DNA from: Pseudomonas putida | Lineage (GTDB): Bacteria > Pseudomonadota > Gammaproteobacteria > Pseudomonadales > Pseudomonadaceae | Length of the DNA: 64,000 nucleotides | Assembly (NCBI RefSeq): GCF_001976065.1 | Contig: NZ_MNAH01000014.1 | Coordinates: forward strand, 1 to 64,000 | Direction: 5' to 3' | Shown here: piece by piece, positions 31,534 through 39,268 of the stretch | Layout: every line of letters begins with the position of its first letter | How positions within the stretch are numbered: the stretch's first letter is position 1 | Translations under genes and position numbers: made by a program | Notes under the pieces: generated by a model | Databases searched by the model: none | Told to the model about the DNA's origin: nothing | What the model saw: only the letters and a program-made list of their open reading frames with translations

Positions 31534-31624
31534 TCGATAGATCTCTTAAAGAGCCGGGACGCGTTTCGTACGCGCCCCTCAGTGATATTTGAACCGCGAA
31601 TACAGGCCCGGATACGACCGGTCA

Positions 31625-32716
31625 TTATTCGGAGGGCACGTATTCTACAACTTCCAGATCGAAACCGGATATCGCATTAAATTTCATCGGTGCCGACATC
31701 AGGCGCATTTTACGTACACCCAGGTCGCGCAGGATCTGCGAACCGGCACCCACAGTGCTGTAGGTAGTCGGTTTTTTCACCGCCGCGTGGTCGGCGGTTT
31801 CGCGGATATGCGCCAGCAACACGTCGCCATCGAGCGGGTGTCCGAGCAACAACACCACGCCACTGCCGGCCTCGGCAACCGCGGACATGGCGGCGCGCAG
31901 GCTCCAGCGGCCCGGCTGCTTGACCATCAACAGGTCGCGCAGCGGGTCCATGTTGTGTACGCGAACCAGAGTCGGTTCTTCGGCACATACATTGCCCAGG
32001 GTCAGGGCCATGTGCACGTCGCCTTCCACGGAGTCACGATAGGTCACCAGGTTGAATTGGCCCAGTTCGCTGTCCAGAGGCTGCTCGGCAATCCGCTGAA
32101 CGGTACGTTCGTGGATCATCCGGTAGTGAATCAGGTCGGCGATGGTACCGATCTTGATGTTGTGCTCGGCAGCGAAAGCTTCCAGTTCAGCGCGACGGGA
32201 CATGGTGCCGTCGTCGTTCATCACCTCGCAAATCACCCCGCTCGGCTCGAAACCGGCCATGCGCGCCAAGTCACACGCGGCTTCGGTGTGGCCAGCACGG
32301 GCCAGGGTGCCTCCGGCCTGGGCCATCAGCGGGAATATGTGGCCGGGGCTGACGATATCTTCAGCCTTGGCATCACGGGCGGCGGCAGCCTGCACGGTGC
32401 GCGCACGGTCGGCGGCGGAGATGCCGGTGGTGACGCCGGTGGCCGCTTCGATCGACACGGTGAACTTGGTGCCGAAGCCGGAACCGTTGCGCGGCGCCAT
32501 CAGCGGCAGTTTGAGCAGCTCGCAGCGCTCGCGGGTCATCGGCATGCAGATCAGGCCACGGGCGTGCTTGGCCATGAAGTTGATGTGTTCGGGCTGGCAG
32601 CACTCGGCGGCCATGATCAGGTCGCCTTCGTTCTCGCGGTCTTCGTCATCCATGAGGATGACCATCTTGCCTTGGCGGATGTCTTCAACCAGTTCTTCGA
32701 TGCTATTGAGCGCCAC
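31625..32716 (-). CDS. ribB: 3,4-dihydroxy-2-butanone-4-phosphate synthase with degenerate cyclohydrolase-like half (RibBA type)
   Basis: A 363-residue two-domain protein. The N-terminal 200 residues are RibB, which makes dihydroxybutanone phosphate from ribulose-5-phosphate; the acidic catalytic loop DDEDREN (23-29) and HTEAACDLARMAG are present. The C-terminal half is related to GTP cyclohydrolase II but has lost the zinc cysteines: LVRVHNMDPLRDLLMV stands where HSECLTGD...RCDCG should be. That half is therefore unlikely to open GTP, consistent with a separate intact ribA in this window. GTG start at 32716. Confidence 0.93.
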   Translation of the reverse strand: MALNSIEELVEDIRQGKMVILMDDEDRENEGDLIMAAECCQPEHINFMAKHARGLICMPMTRERCELLKLPLMAPRNGSGFGTKFTVSIEAATGVTTGISAADRARTVQAAAARDAKAEDIVSPGHIFPLMAQAGGTLARAGHTEAACDLARMAGFEPSGVICEVMNDDGTMSRRAELEAFAAEHNIKIGTIADLIHYRMIHERTVQRIAEQPLDSELGQFNLVTYRDSVEGDVHMALTLGNVCAEEPTLVRVHNMDPLRDLLMVKQPGRWSLRAAMSAVAEAGSGVVLLLGHPLDGDVLLAHIRETADHAAVKKPTTYSTVGAGSQILRDLGVRKMRLMSAPMKFNAISGFDLEVVEYVPSE

Positions 32717-32746
32717 TAGGCACCCCCCTTCTTTCGAAATTAGAGC

Positions 32747-33412
32747 TCAGGATTTGAGGTAGCCGTTTTGGGCCAGAAAGCTTTCAGTGATAGTGCTGCC
32801 AGCCGTTGGCTCAGCGGCCTTGTCGCCCAGCAGCAAGCGCTCCAGGTAACGGGCCAGCAAATCCACTTCCAGGTTCACACGGCGACCCGGCTGGTACGAC
32901 GCCATGATGGTTTCGCTCAAGGTGTGCGGAATGATGGTCAACAGGAACTCGGCGCCATCGACCGCGTTCACGGTCAGGCTGGTGCCGTCGACGGTGATCG
33001 AGCCTTTATGGGCGATGTACTTGGCCAGGTCCTTCGGCGCGCGAATGCGAAACTCCACGGCACGCGCGTTCTCGGTACGGGCAACCACTTCGCCCACGCC
33101 GTCGACGTGACCGCTGACCAGGTGCCCGCCAAGGCGAGTGGTCGGGGTCAGGGCTTTTTCCAGATTGACCGGGCTGCCGCTTTTGAGGTCGTTCATGGCG
33201 GTGCAGTCGAGGGTTTCGCGGCTGACGTCAGCCGCAAATCCGTTGCCCGGCAGTTCAACCGCCGTCAGGCACACGCCGTTGACCGCGATGCTGTCACCCA
33301 GCTTGACGTCGCTCAGGTCGAGCTTGCCGGTTTCGACGTGAACCCGCACATCACCGCCCTTTGGGGTCAATGCACGAATACTGCCGATGGATTCGATGAT
33401 GCCGGTAAACAT
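32747..33412 (-). CDS. ribE: Riboflavin synthase alpha subunit
   Basis: A 221-residue enzyme with two lumazine-binding repeats that dismutates two 6,7-dimethyl-8-ribityllumazines into riboflavin. It begins with the near-invariant MFTGIIESIG, and the two barrels show GDSIAVNGVCLT and KGSITVDGTSLTVN at matching positions. ATG at 33412 with GGAG upstream. It lies 30 bases before ribBA. Confidence 0.97.
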   Translation of the reverse strand: MFTGIIESIGSIRALTPKGGDVRVHVETGKLDLSDVKLGDSIAVNGVCLTAVELPGNGFAADVSRETLDCTAMNDLKSGSPVNLEKALTPTTRLGGHLVSGHVDGVGEVVARTENARAVEFRIRAPKDLAKYIAHKGSITVDGTSLTVNAVDGAEFLLTIIPHTLSETIMASYQPGRRVNLEVDLLARYLERLLLGDKAAEPTAGSTITESFLAQNGYLKS

Positions 33413-33459
33413 GAGGTTCTCCTCGAGAACAAAGCCAGCGCTGTAGCGATGGCCGGAAA

Positions 33460-34593
33460 TTATACGCTTGCTGCTGGCGAAGGAATGGCAGTGACCCGCC
33501 AGTCATCGCCAACTGCACGAATTTCAGTAATCTTGAGTTGCGGCGCATCCTTCATTTGCGCAAGCGGCCAATCCAGCAGCGGCCGTGCGCTAGAACCAAG
33601 GAACTTGCCGGCGATGAATATCTGGAACTCGTCCACCAACCCCAACTGGGCGAAAGCACCGGCCAGCCGTGGTCCGGCCTCGACCAATACCTCGTTGACA
33701 CCTCGGTTGGCGAGTTCGACCAGAAGCTGACGCAGATCGACCTGACCGTCATAGCCGGGCACGATCAAGCATTCCGGGCCATTGGCGTATTGCTCTTCCA
33801 CCGCGACGCAGGTAGCGACAAGCGCCGGGCCAGCCTTGAAAAACGGCGCATCCAGCGGCACCCGCAGACGCCCGTCGACCAGTACACGCAGCGGCGGACG
33901 GCTCATCACCAGCGCGGTTTGCCCGACGTCCAGGCCCAGCTCATCGGCACGCACGGTCAGGCGAGCGTTGTCCGCCAGCACGGTGTCGGCACCGGTCAGC
34001 ACCACACTGGCCTGGGCACGCAGGCGTTGCACCGCCGAACGCGCCGCGGGCCCGGTGATCCACTGGCTTTCACCGCTTTCCATCGCCGTGCGACCGTCCA
34101 GGCTCATGGCCAGCTTGACCCGCACGAACGGCAAGCCGTGTTCCATACGCTTGAGGAAACCCTGATTGAGCTTGCGCGCCTCACCCTCCAGCACACCACT
34201 GTCGGTGGCGATGCCGGCCTCGGCCAGGCGTTGCAGACCACGACCGGCCACTTCCGGGTTCGGGTCCTGCATCGCCGCCACGACCCGCGCCACTCCGGCG
34301 TTGACCAACGCATCGGCGCAAGGAGGCGTGCGACCGTGGTGACTGCAGGGTTCGAGGGTCACGTAGGCGGTAGCCCCCCGGGCCAGCTCACCGGCGGCGC
34401 GCAAGGCGTGGACTTCGGCATGAGGTTCGCCGGCGCGTTCGTGCCAGCCTTCGCCGACGATCTGCCCGTCGCGTACGATCACGCAGCCGACTCGCGGGTT
34501 GGGATGAGTCGTGTAATGGCCCTTGCGCGCCAGTTCCAGGGCACGGGCCATGTAATGGGAGTCGAGGATGGCAAGTTCGGCGGACGTGGTCAT
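33460..34593 (-). CDS. ribD: Riboflavin biosynthesis deaminase/reductase RibD
   Basis: A 377-residue bifunctional enzyme. The N-terminal deaminase has the zinc motif HAEVHAL and PCSHHGRTPPC, and the C-terminal reductase has the NADPH-binding blocks (MSLDGRTAMESGESQWITG, LVEAGPRLAGAF). It catalyses the second and third steps after GTP cyclohydrolase II. Its start overlaps the nrdR stop by ATGA; ribE follows after 47 bases. Confidence 0.97.
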   Translation of the reverse strand: MTTSAELAILDSHYMARALELARKGHYTTHPNPRVGCVIVRDGQIVGEGWHERAGEPHAEVHALRAAGELARGATAYVTLEPCSHHGRTPPCADALVNAGVARVVAAMQDPNPEVAGRGLQRLAEAGIATDSGVLEGEARKLNQGFLKRMEHGLPFVRVKLAMSLDGRTAMESGESQWITGPAARSAVQRLRAQASVVLTGADTVLADNARLTVRADELGLDVGQTALVMSRPPLRVLVDGRLRVPLDAPFFKAGPALVATCVAVEEQYANGPECLIVPGYDGQVDLRQLLVELANRGVNEVLVEAGPRLAGAFAQLGLVDEFQIFIAGKFLGSSARPLLDWPLAQMKDAPQLKITEIRAVGDDWRVTAIPSPAASV

Positions 34594-35054
34594 TCTTTCA
34601 CCGGTTCCCGGGCCAGGCGATCGATCTCTTCGCGGAACTCGTTGAGGTCCTGGAAGCGGCGATACACCGAAGCGAAGCGGATGTAGGCGACTTCGTCGAG
34701 CTTTTGCAACTCGGCCATCACCAACTCACCGACCACGAGGGACTTGACCTCGCGCTCGCCGGTGGCGCGCAGTTTGTGTTTGATGTGCACCAGCGACGAT
34801 TCGAGGCGCTCGACACTCACCGGGCGCTTTTCCAACGCCCGTTGCATGCCGGCGCGGAGTTTTTCTTCGTCGAACGGCTGGCGACTGCCGTCGGTTTTGA
34901 TCAGGCGCGGCAACACCAGTTCAGCGGTTTCGAACGTCGTGAAACGTTCGCCGCAGGCCAGGCATTCACGCCGGCGGCGCACCTGTTCGCCCTCGGCGAC
35001 CAGACGCGAGTCGATGACCTTGGTGTCGTTGGCACCGCAGAAGGGACAGTGCAT
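34590..35054 (-). CDS. nrdR: Transcriptional repressor NrdR
   Basis: A 154-residue repressor of ribonucleotide reductase genes. The N-terminal zinc ribbon uses Cys3, Cys6, Cys31 and Cys34 (MHCPFCG and ECLACGERFTT), and an ATP-cone follows from about residue 49 that senses dATP/ATP. The ATG at 35054 gives the family's length; an upstream in-frame start at 35111 would add an unrelated tail. nrdR heads the ribD-ribE-ribBA-ribH-nusB transcription unit. Confidence 0.97.
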   Translation of the reverse strand: MHCPFCGANDTKVIDSRLVAEGEQVRRRRECLACGERFTTFETAELVLPRLIKTDGSRQPFDEEKLRAGMQRALEKRPVSVERLESSLVHIKHKLRATGEREVKSLVVGELVMAELQKLDEVAYIRFASVYRRFQDLNEFREEIDRLAREPVKE

Positions 35055-35172
35055 GGTGGCAGGCAACAAAAAAAGGGAGGGCCATGGTAGCGCATCCCCG
35101 TGGCAAGACAAGCCATAGGGTTTGCGGTATACAGATTGGCTATAAATGGATTACGTGTTGCCGGAGCCGCAA

Positions 35173-35637
35173 ATGTCCCTGAGACCACTCGTTTTGCTCA
35201 GTTTTTTCAGCCTGTTGGTCGCCTGCAGCAGCGATGCACCCCAGCCCCAGCCGCCAACGCCAGGCCCTGCACCGGAACAGGCGCAGAAAAAAGCCCGGGA
35301 ATCGGCGAACCTCGGCCCGTTGCCGGCCTATCAGCGCGAATTGAGCGGTACGCTGCAAGGCGTGCCGGCAGGTGCTGAAGTGGAACTGGCGCTGCTGGTG
35401 ATCGACGAAAAAGATCGTCCACAGCAATTGCTTGCCAGTTCGAGCTTGATCGGCAACAACCAGGTGCTGCCATTTCACCTGCGCTTCAACCCGGAATCGT
35501 TTCCAGCCGGCGCCCGCGTAGAACTGCGTGGCCGCGCCAGCCAGTCCGGCCAATTGATTCTGCATCTGCCGTCACAGCCGATTACCCAGCCGACCACCCA
35601 GGCCCTGGGCCAACTGCAATTCGTCAAAGCCCCATGA
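35173..35637 (+). CDS. YbaY family lipoprotein
   Basis: A 154-residue predicted lipoprotein: signal SLRPLVLLSFFSLLVAC with lipobox LLVAC, then a proline- and glutamine-rich linker and a compact YbaY domain (ELSGTLQGVPAGAEVELALLVIDEKD). Function is not established for the family; members are envelope proteins. The ATG at 35173 starts a proper lipoprotein signal. Its stop overlaps the next gene by ATGA. Confidence 0.85.
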   Translation: MSLRPLVLLSFFSLLVACSSDAPQPQPPTPGPAPEQAQKKARESANLGPLPAYQRELSGTLQGVPAGAEVELALLVIDEKDRPQQLLASSSLIGNNQVLPFHLRFNPESFPAGARVELRGRASQSGQLILHLPSQPITQPTTQALGQLQFVKAP

Positions 35638-36290
35638 TTGCACCGTACGACCTGCAACAGGCCTTGGGTGAACTGCTGGGTGAAGCGCGACTGGTCGCCT
35701 GTGAATTACCGGGGACCGATCTGAAGTTGTGGCTGATCGATGGCGACAACATGGACCGCGCCTTCAGCCCGGAAGAAACCCGGCGAATTCTGCATGAGCC
35801 GCCGTACTGGAGTTTCTGCTGGGCCAGCGGACTGGCGGTGGCGCGTTATCTCGCCGACTTCCCGGAGTGGGTCAAGGGCAAGCGTGTACTGGATTTCGGC
35901 GCAGGCTCCGGTGTCGCCGGGATTGCCGCGGTGAAGGCCGGCGCGCTGGAAGTGGTGGCTTGCGACCTTGATCCGCTGGCGATTGCCGCCTGTCGGGCGA
36001 ATGCCGAACTCAATGACGTGCAGCTTGATTACTCGACGGATTTTTTCGCCGAGGCCGATCGCTTTGATCTGATCCTGGTGGCGGACGTGCTGTACGACCG
36101 GGCGAATTTGCCGTTGCTCGATGAGTTCCTGAGTCGCGGCAAAGAGGCACTGGTGGCGGATTCCCGTGTGAGGGATTTCCGTCATCCGCTGTATCAGCGC
36201 ATCGAAATGCTCGAAGCCATGACCCTGCCGGACCTGGCCGAGCCACACGAGTTTCGGCATGTGAGCCTGTACCACGCCTCTCGGCCTTGA
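35634..36290 (+). CDS. SAM-dependent methyltransferase (PrmA/METTL-like)
   Basis: A 218-residue class I methyltransferase. The SAM-binding motif I is VLDFGAGSGVAGIAAVKAG, motif II is VACDLDPLAI, and the post-I acidic region continues to ADVLYD. The N-terminal PYWSFCWASGLAVARYL segment resembles protein-lysine or ribosomal-protein methyltransferases. The target is unknown. It overlaps the YbaY-like lipoprotein gene by four bases. Confidence 0.88.
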   Translation: MIAPYDLQQALGELLGEARLVACELPGTDLKLWLIDGDNMDRAFSPEETRRILHEPPYWSFCWASGLAVARYLADFPEWVKGKRVLDFGAGSGVAGIAAVKAGALEVVACDLDPLAIAACRANAELNDVQLDYSTDFFAEADRFDLILVADVLYDRANLPLLDEFLSRGKEALVADSRVRDFRHPLYQRIEMLEAMTLPDLAEPHEFRHVSLYHASRP

Positions 36291-36319
36291 TCGTTCCCAC
36301 ACTCCAGCATGGGAACGAT
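36290..36319. repeat. Inverted repeat ATCGTTCCCA/TGGGAACGAT
   Basis: A perfect 10-bp inverted repeat around a 10-base loop starts at the methyltransferase stop. A related hairpin with GATCGTTC/GAACGATC arms occurs at 42027-42057. No T-run follows, so it is a dispersed repeat that may also end the transcript. Confidence 0.7.
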
Positions 36320-36390
36320 CAGCCCCCCGCTTCCGGCCGCCCCCCACCAAGCCGTATAGTTGCCCTATTCACGCTTCCAAGAGATTGCCC

Positions 36391-37263
36391 ATGAGTCAGC
36401 AAACGCCGTACATCTTCGACGCCACGACTGCCGATTTCGACCAGTCGGTGATCGAGAACTCCTTCCATAAACCGGTGCTGGTGGATTTCTGGGCCGAATG
36501 GTGTGCGCCCTGCAAAGTGCTGATGCCGATGCTGCAGACCATTGCCGAGAGCTATCAGGGCGAGTTGCTGCTGGCCAAGGTCAACTGCGACCTCGAACAG
36601 GACATTGTTGCCCGCTTCGGCATTCGCAGCCTGCCGACCGTGGTGTTGTTCAAGGATGGCCAGCCGGTCGATGGTTTTGCCGGAGCGCAGCCGGAGTCGG
36701 CCGTACGGGCGCTGCTCGAGCCCCATGTACAAATGCCGCCACCGGCCGCCGCCGATCCGTTCGAACAGGCCCAGGCCTTGTTCGACGACAGCCGCTTCGC
36801 CGATGCCGAAGCCCTGCTCAAAGTGCTGCTGGGCGAAGACAACACCAACGCCAAGGCGCTGATTCTGTATGCCCGCTGCCTCACCGAGCGTGGTGAACTG
36901 GGCGAAGCGCAAGCCGTGCTCGACGCGGTCAAGAGCGATGAGCACAAGGCCGCCCTGGCTGGCGCGAAGGCGCAGATCAAGTTCCTCGGCCAGGCCAAGG
37001 ACTTACCGGATGCCGCGGACCTGAAAGCACGCCTGGCGAAAAACCCGCAGGACGATGAAGCGGTCTACCAGCTGGCCGTTCAGCAACTGGCCCGCCAGCA
37101 ATACGACGCGGCGCTGGATGGACTGCTCAAGCTATTCATCCGCAACCGCAGCTACAGCGAAGGTTTGCCGCACAAGACCTTGCTGCAGGTGTTTGAGTTG
37201 CTGGGTAATGACCATCCGCTGGTGACCACTTACCGCCGCAAGTTGTTTGCCGCTCTTTACTGA
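36391..37263 (+). CDS. cnoX: Thioredoxin-fold co-chaperone CnoX (YbbN)
   Basis: A 290-residue protein with an N-terminal thioredoxin domain and C-terminal TPR-like repeats. The active-site motif WAEWCAPCKVL has both cysteines (Cys38, Cys41), unlike E. coli CnoX where the first is serine. CnoX protects clients under hypochlorous-acid stress and hands them to GroEL or DnaK; here thiol-disulfide activity may also be possible. The start at 36391 was preferred over a TTG two codons earlier. Confidence 0.93.
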   Translation: MSQQTPYIFDATTADFDQSVIENSFHKPVLVDFWAEWCAPCKVLMPMLQTIAESYQGELLLAKVNCDLEQDIVARFGIRSLPTVVLFKDGQPVDGFAGAQPESAVRALLEPHVQMPPPAAADPFEQAQALFDDSRFADAEALLKVLLGEDNTNAKALILYARCLTERGELGEAQAVLDAVKSDEHKAALAGAKAQIKFLGQAKDLPDAADLKARLAKNPQDDEAVYQLAVQQLARQQYDAALDGLLKLFIRNRSYSEGLPHKTLLQVFELLGNDHPLVTTYRRKLFAALY

Positions 37264-37270
37264 CCGCAAC

Positions 37271-37371
37271 TTGTAGGAGCTGGCTTGTCGGGTCGCCGCA
37301 TCGCAGCGAAGGCGACCGCAAGGATAACGCGAGACTCAAGGCCGCCTTCGCCGGCAAGCCGGCTCCTACAA
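37271..37371. repeat. REPIN, TGTAGGAGCTGGCTTG type
   Basis: Left arm TTGTAGGAGCTGGCTTG (37271-37287) and right arm CAAGCCGGCTCCTACAA (37355-37371) are near-perfect reverse complements. The right arm overlaps the 3' end of the small gene on the minus strand and supplies its stop codon. Confidence 0.85.
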
Positions 37372-37704
37372 CCAACGGTAGATCGGCGTGTCTGCGCCGC
37401 TTTCTACCTTCACATCCGGTGAATGACGCAAGCGCACCAACAGACGCTTGCCCGCCGCCGCACTGCCGGTCAGCCCTTCCAGTTGATCGAGCAACTCCGG
37501 CCCGCTCAATTGCCCGGCCTTGCGCAGCAAATCCCTGGCAACCTGCCACAGCGCATCGTCCTGATTCAGCGGTTTCGCCGCTGGCGCACTGACCTCGGTT
37601 TTTTCCACCTGTAACTGTGCACCCAGCCGCGCCCAGTCGGCGTCATCCATCTCCAGCGTCAAATCCACCGGCCAGTCGCCGATGCTTCCGCGAATTCGCA
37701 ACAT
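37366..37704 (-). CDS. Conserved hypothetical protein
   Basis: A 112-residue protein beginning MLRIRGSIGDWPVDLTLEMDDADWARL. No recognised domain; the last third, KRLLVRLRHSPDVKVESGAD, is basic. Pseudomonads have homologues at this place, next to cnoX. The last codon (TTG) and stop (TAG) lie inside the REP arm at 37355-37371, so the C-terminus has probably been reshaped by that element. The function cannot be inferred. Confidence 0.65.
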   Translation of the reverse strand: MLRIRGSIGDWPVDLTLEMDDADWARLGAQLQVEKTEVSAPAAKPLNQDDALWQVARDLLRKAGQLSGPELLDQLEGLTGSAAAGKRLLVRLRHSPDVKVESGADTPIYRWL

Positions 37705-37787
37705 GAATCAGCTCCCGAACATTTCTTCGCACCCATGCTCCCATGGGACTTGTGCAACGCCAAGCAGGCAGTCACACTCTGCGCAAC

Positions 37788-37809
37788 ATGTTATAAGATT
37801 ACATAACAT
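37788..37809. promoter_or_regulatory. Candidate zinc-regulator (Zur-type) palindrome before the zinc-linked operon
   Basis: ATGTTAT (37788-37794) and ATAACAT (37803-37809) form an inverted repeat with an 8-base gap, 31 bases before the start at 37840. The half-site resembles Zur boxes (GTTATA...ATAAC type), though the spacer is longer than usual. The equivalent P. aeruginosa operon is known to respond to zinc limitation. Confidence 0.5.
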
Positions 37810-37839
37810 TTTCTTCATCTTGTCTTTCGGAGACTCGCC

Positions 37840-38421
37840 ATGCGTCACCTGCTTCTCGCCCTGCCGTTTGCCTTGTTGCCGCTGGCTGTCGCCCACGCCG
37901 CTGACGACCATGACCACAACCACGAGCACGGCAGCCTTGGCGCCCACGAGCACGGTGTCGGTCGCCTGAACGCGGCCCTGGACGGCCAGGCCCTGGAGCT
38001 TGAGCTGGACAGTCCGGCGATGAACCTGGTGGGCTTCGAGCACGTCGCCACGACCGATGCCGACAAGACCAAGGTCGCTGCGACCCGGGCTCGCCTCGAG
38101 CAACCGCTGGCGCTGTTCAACCTGCCGAAAGCCGCGGGTTGCGTGGTGGAAAACCAGGAGCTGGAAAGCCCGTTGTTTGGCGCTACGCCAGAGGCCGACG
38201 ATGATCATGATGAAGACGCTGACGAGCACCATCATGACCACAGCGAAATCCACGCCCGCTACCAATTCACCTGCGCCACGCCAAACGCACTGACAACCCT
38301 GGACTTGGCGAATATCTTCAATAGCTTCCCGGCGACCCGGAAAATTCAGGTACAACTGATCGGCCCGAGCGGGCAGCAAGGGGTTGAAGTGACGGCCAAG
38401 GCTGCCGCCCTCAAATTTTGA
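37840..38421 (+). CDS. Histidine-rich periplasmic zinc-linked protein (DUF2796/ZrgA family)
   Basis: A 193-residue exported protein (signal MRHLLLALPFALLPLAVAHA). Two His/Asp-rich stretches can bind metal: residues 22-38 (DDHDHNHEHGSLGAHEH) and 119-138 (ADDDHDEDADEHHHDHS). It is the first gene of a four-gene block with an ABC ATPase, an ABC permease and a DUF3299 protein. The same set in P. aeruginosa (PA4063-PA4066) is induced by zinc starvation. A Zur-type palindrome sits upstream. A REPIN separates this gene from the ABC genes. Confidence 0.9.
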   Translation: MRHLLLALPFALLPLAVAHAADDHDHNHEHGSLGAHEHGVGRLNAALDGQALELELDSPAMNLVGFEHVATTDADKTKVAATRARLEQPLALFNLPKAAGCVVENQELESPLFGATPEADDDHDEDADEHHHDHSEIHARYQFTCATPNALTTLDLANIFNSFPATRKIQVQLIGPSGQQGVEVTAKAAALKF

Positions 38422-38437
38422 TCCACCGCACAACCAA

Positions 38438-38527
38438 TGTGGGAGCGGGCTTGCTCGCGAAGGCAGTGTGTCATGCAACATAGATGTCGACTGACACTCC
38501 GCCTTCGCGAGCAAGCCCGCTCCCACA
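38438..38527. repeat. REPIN inside the zinc-linked operon
   Basis: Arms 38438-38464 and 38501-38527 are perfect 27-base reverse complements of the GCGGGCTTGCTCGCGAA family. They occupy most of the gap between the histidine-rich protein and the ABC ATPase, where they could stabilise the 5' message or reduce expression of the downstream genes. Confidence 0.88.
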
Positions 38528-38556
38528 GGATAATCAACGCTCATGAAATCGGCGCC

Positions 38557-39267
38557 ATGACCCAAGCACTCATCGAATTGTCCGACCTGGGCTTCAGCTG
38601 GCCCGGTCATCCGCCCTTGCTGGATATCCCGGCATTTCGCCTTTCACCTGGGGAAACCCTGTTCCTCAAGGGCCCCAGCGGCAGCGGCAAGACCACCCTG
38701 CTCGGCCTGCTCGGCGGTGTGCAAAAGCCCGATCGCGGCAGCATTCGCCTGCTCGGCCAGGAACTGACCAAACTCTCGGCGGGCGCCCGCGATCACTTTC
38801 GTGTCGATCACACCGGCTACATCTTCCAGCAGTTCAACCTGCTGCCGTTCCTGTCCGTGCGCGAGAACGTCGAACTGCCCTGCCATTTCTCGAAACTGCG
38901 TGCCCAGCGAGCGAAACAGCGCCACGGCAGCATCGACCAGGCCGCCGCCACCCTGCTCGCCCACCTGGGTTTGAAGGATGACAACATCCTCGCGCGCCGC
39001 GCCGACTCCCTGTCCATCGGCCAGCAACAACGAGTGGCCGCCGCGCGCGCGCTGATCGGCCAACCGGAACTGGTGATCGCCGACGAGCCGACCTCGGCGC
39101 TGGATTACGACGCGCGGGAGAACTTCATTCGCCTGCTGTTCGCCGAATGCCGCGAGGCCGGCTCAAGCCTGTTGTTCGTCAGCCACGACCAGAGCCTGGC
39201 GCCGCTGTTCGATCGCAACCTGTCGCTGGCCGAGCTCAATCGCGCCGCCACCCCGTCCGAGGTCTGA
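38557..39267 (+). CDS. ABC transporter ATP-binding protein (MacB/LolD-like)
   Basis: A 236-residue ATPase with Walker A GPSGSGKTT (39-47), signature LSIGQQQR (152-159) and Walker B ELVIADEP (171-178). It partners the FtsX-type permease encoded 1 base downstream. Such MacB-like pairs act on the envelope side of the membrane; here they belong to the zinc-linked block. The open frame extends upstream through the REPIN to 38437, but the ATG at 38557 fits the family's start. Confidence 0.93.
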   Translation: MTQALIELSDLGFSWPGHPPLLDIPAFRLSPGETLFLKGPSGSGKTTLLGLLGGVQKPDRGSIRLLGQELTKLSAGARDHFRVDHTGYIFQQFNLLPFLSVRENVELPCHFSKLRAQRAKQRHGSIDQAAATLLAHLGLKDDNILARRADSLSIGQQQRVAAARALIGQPELVIADEPTSALDYDARENFIRLLFAECREAGSSLLFVSHDQSLAPLFDRNLSLAELNRAATPSEV

Positions 39268-39268
39268 G

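Noticed and set aside
31534..33459. FMN riboswitch for the rib genes
   Set aside because: Gaps between rib genes here are 30-91 bases, too short for the full aptamer, and no characteristic motif was seen.
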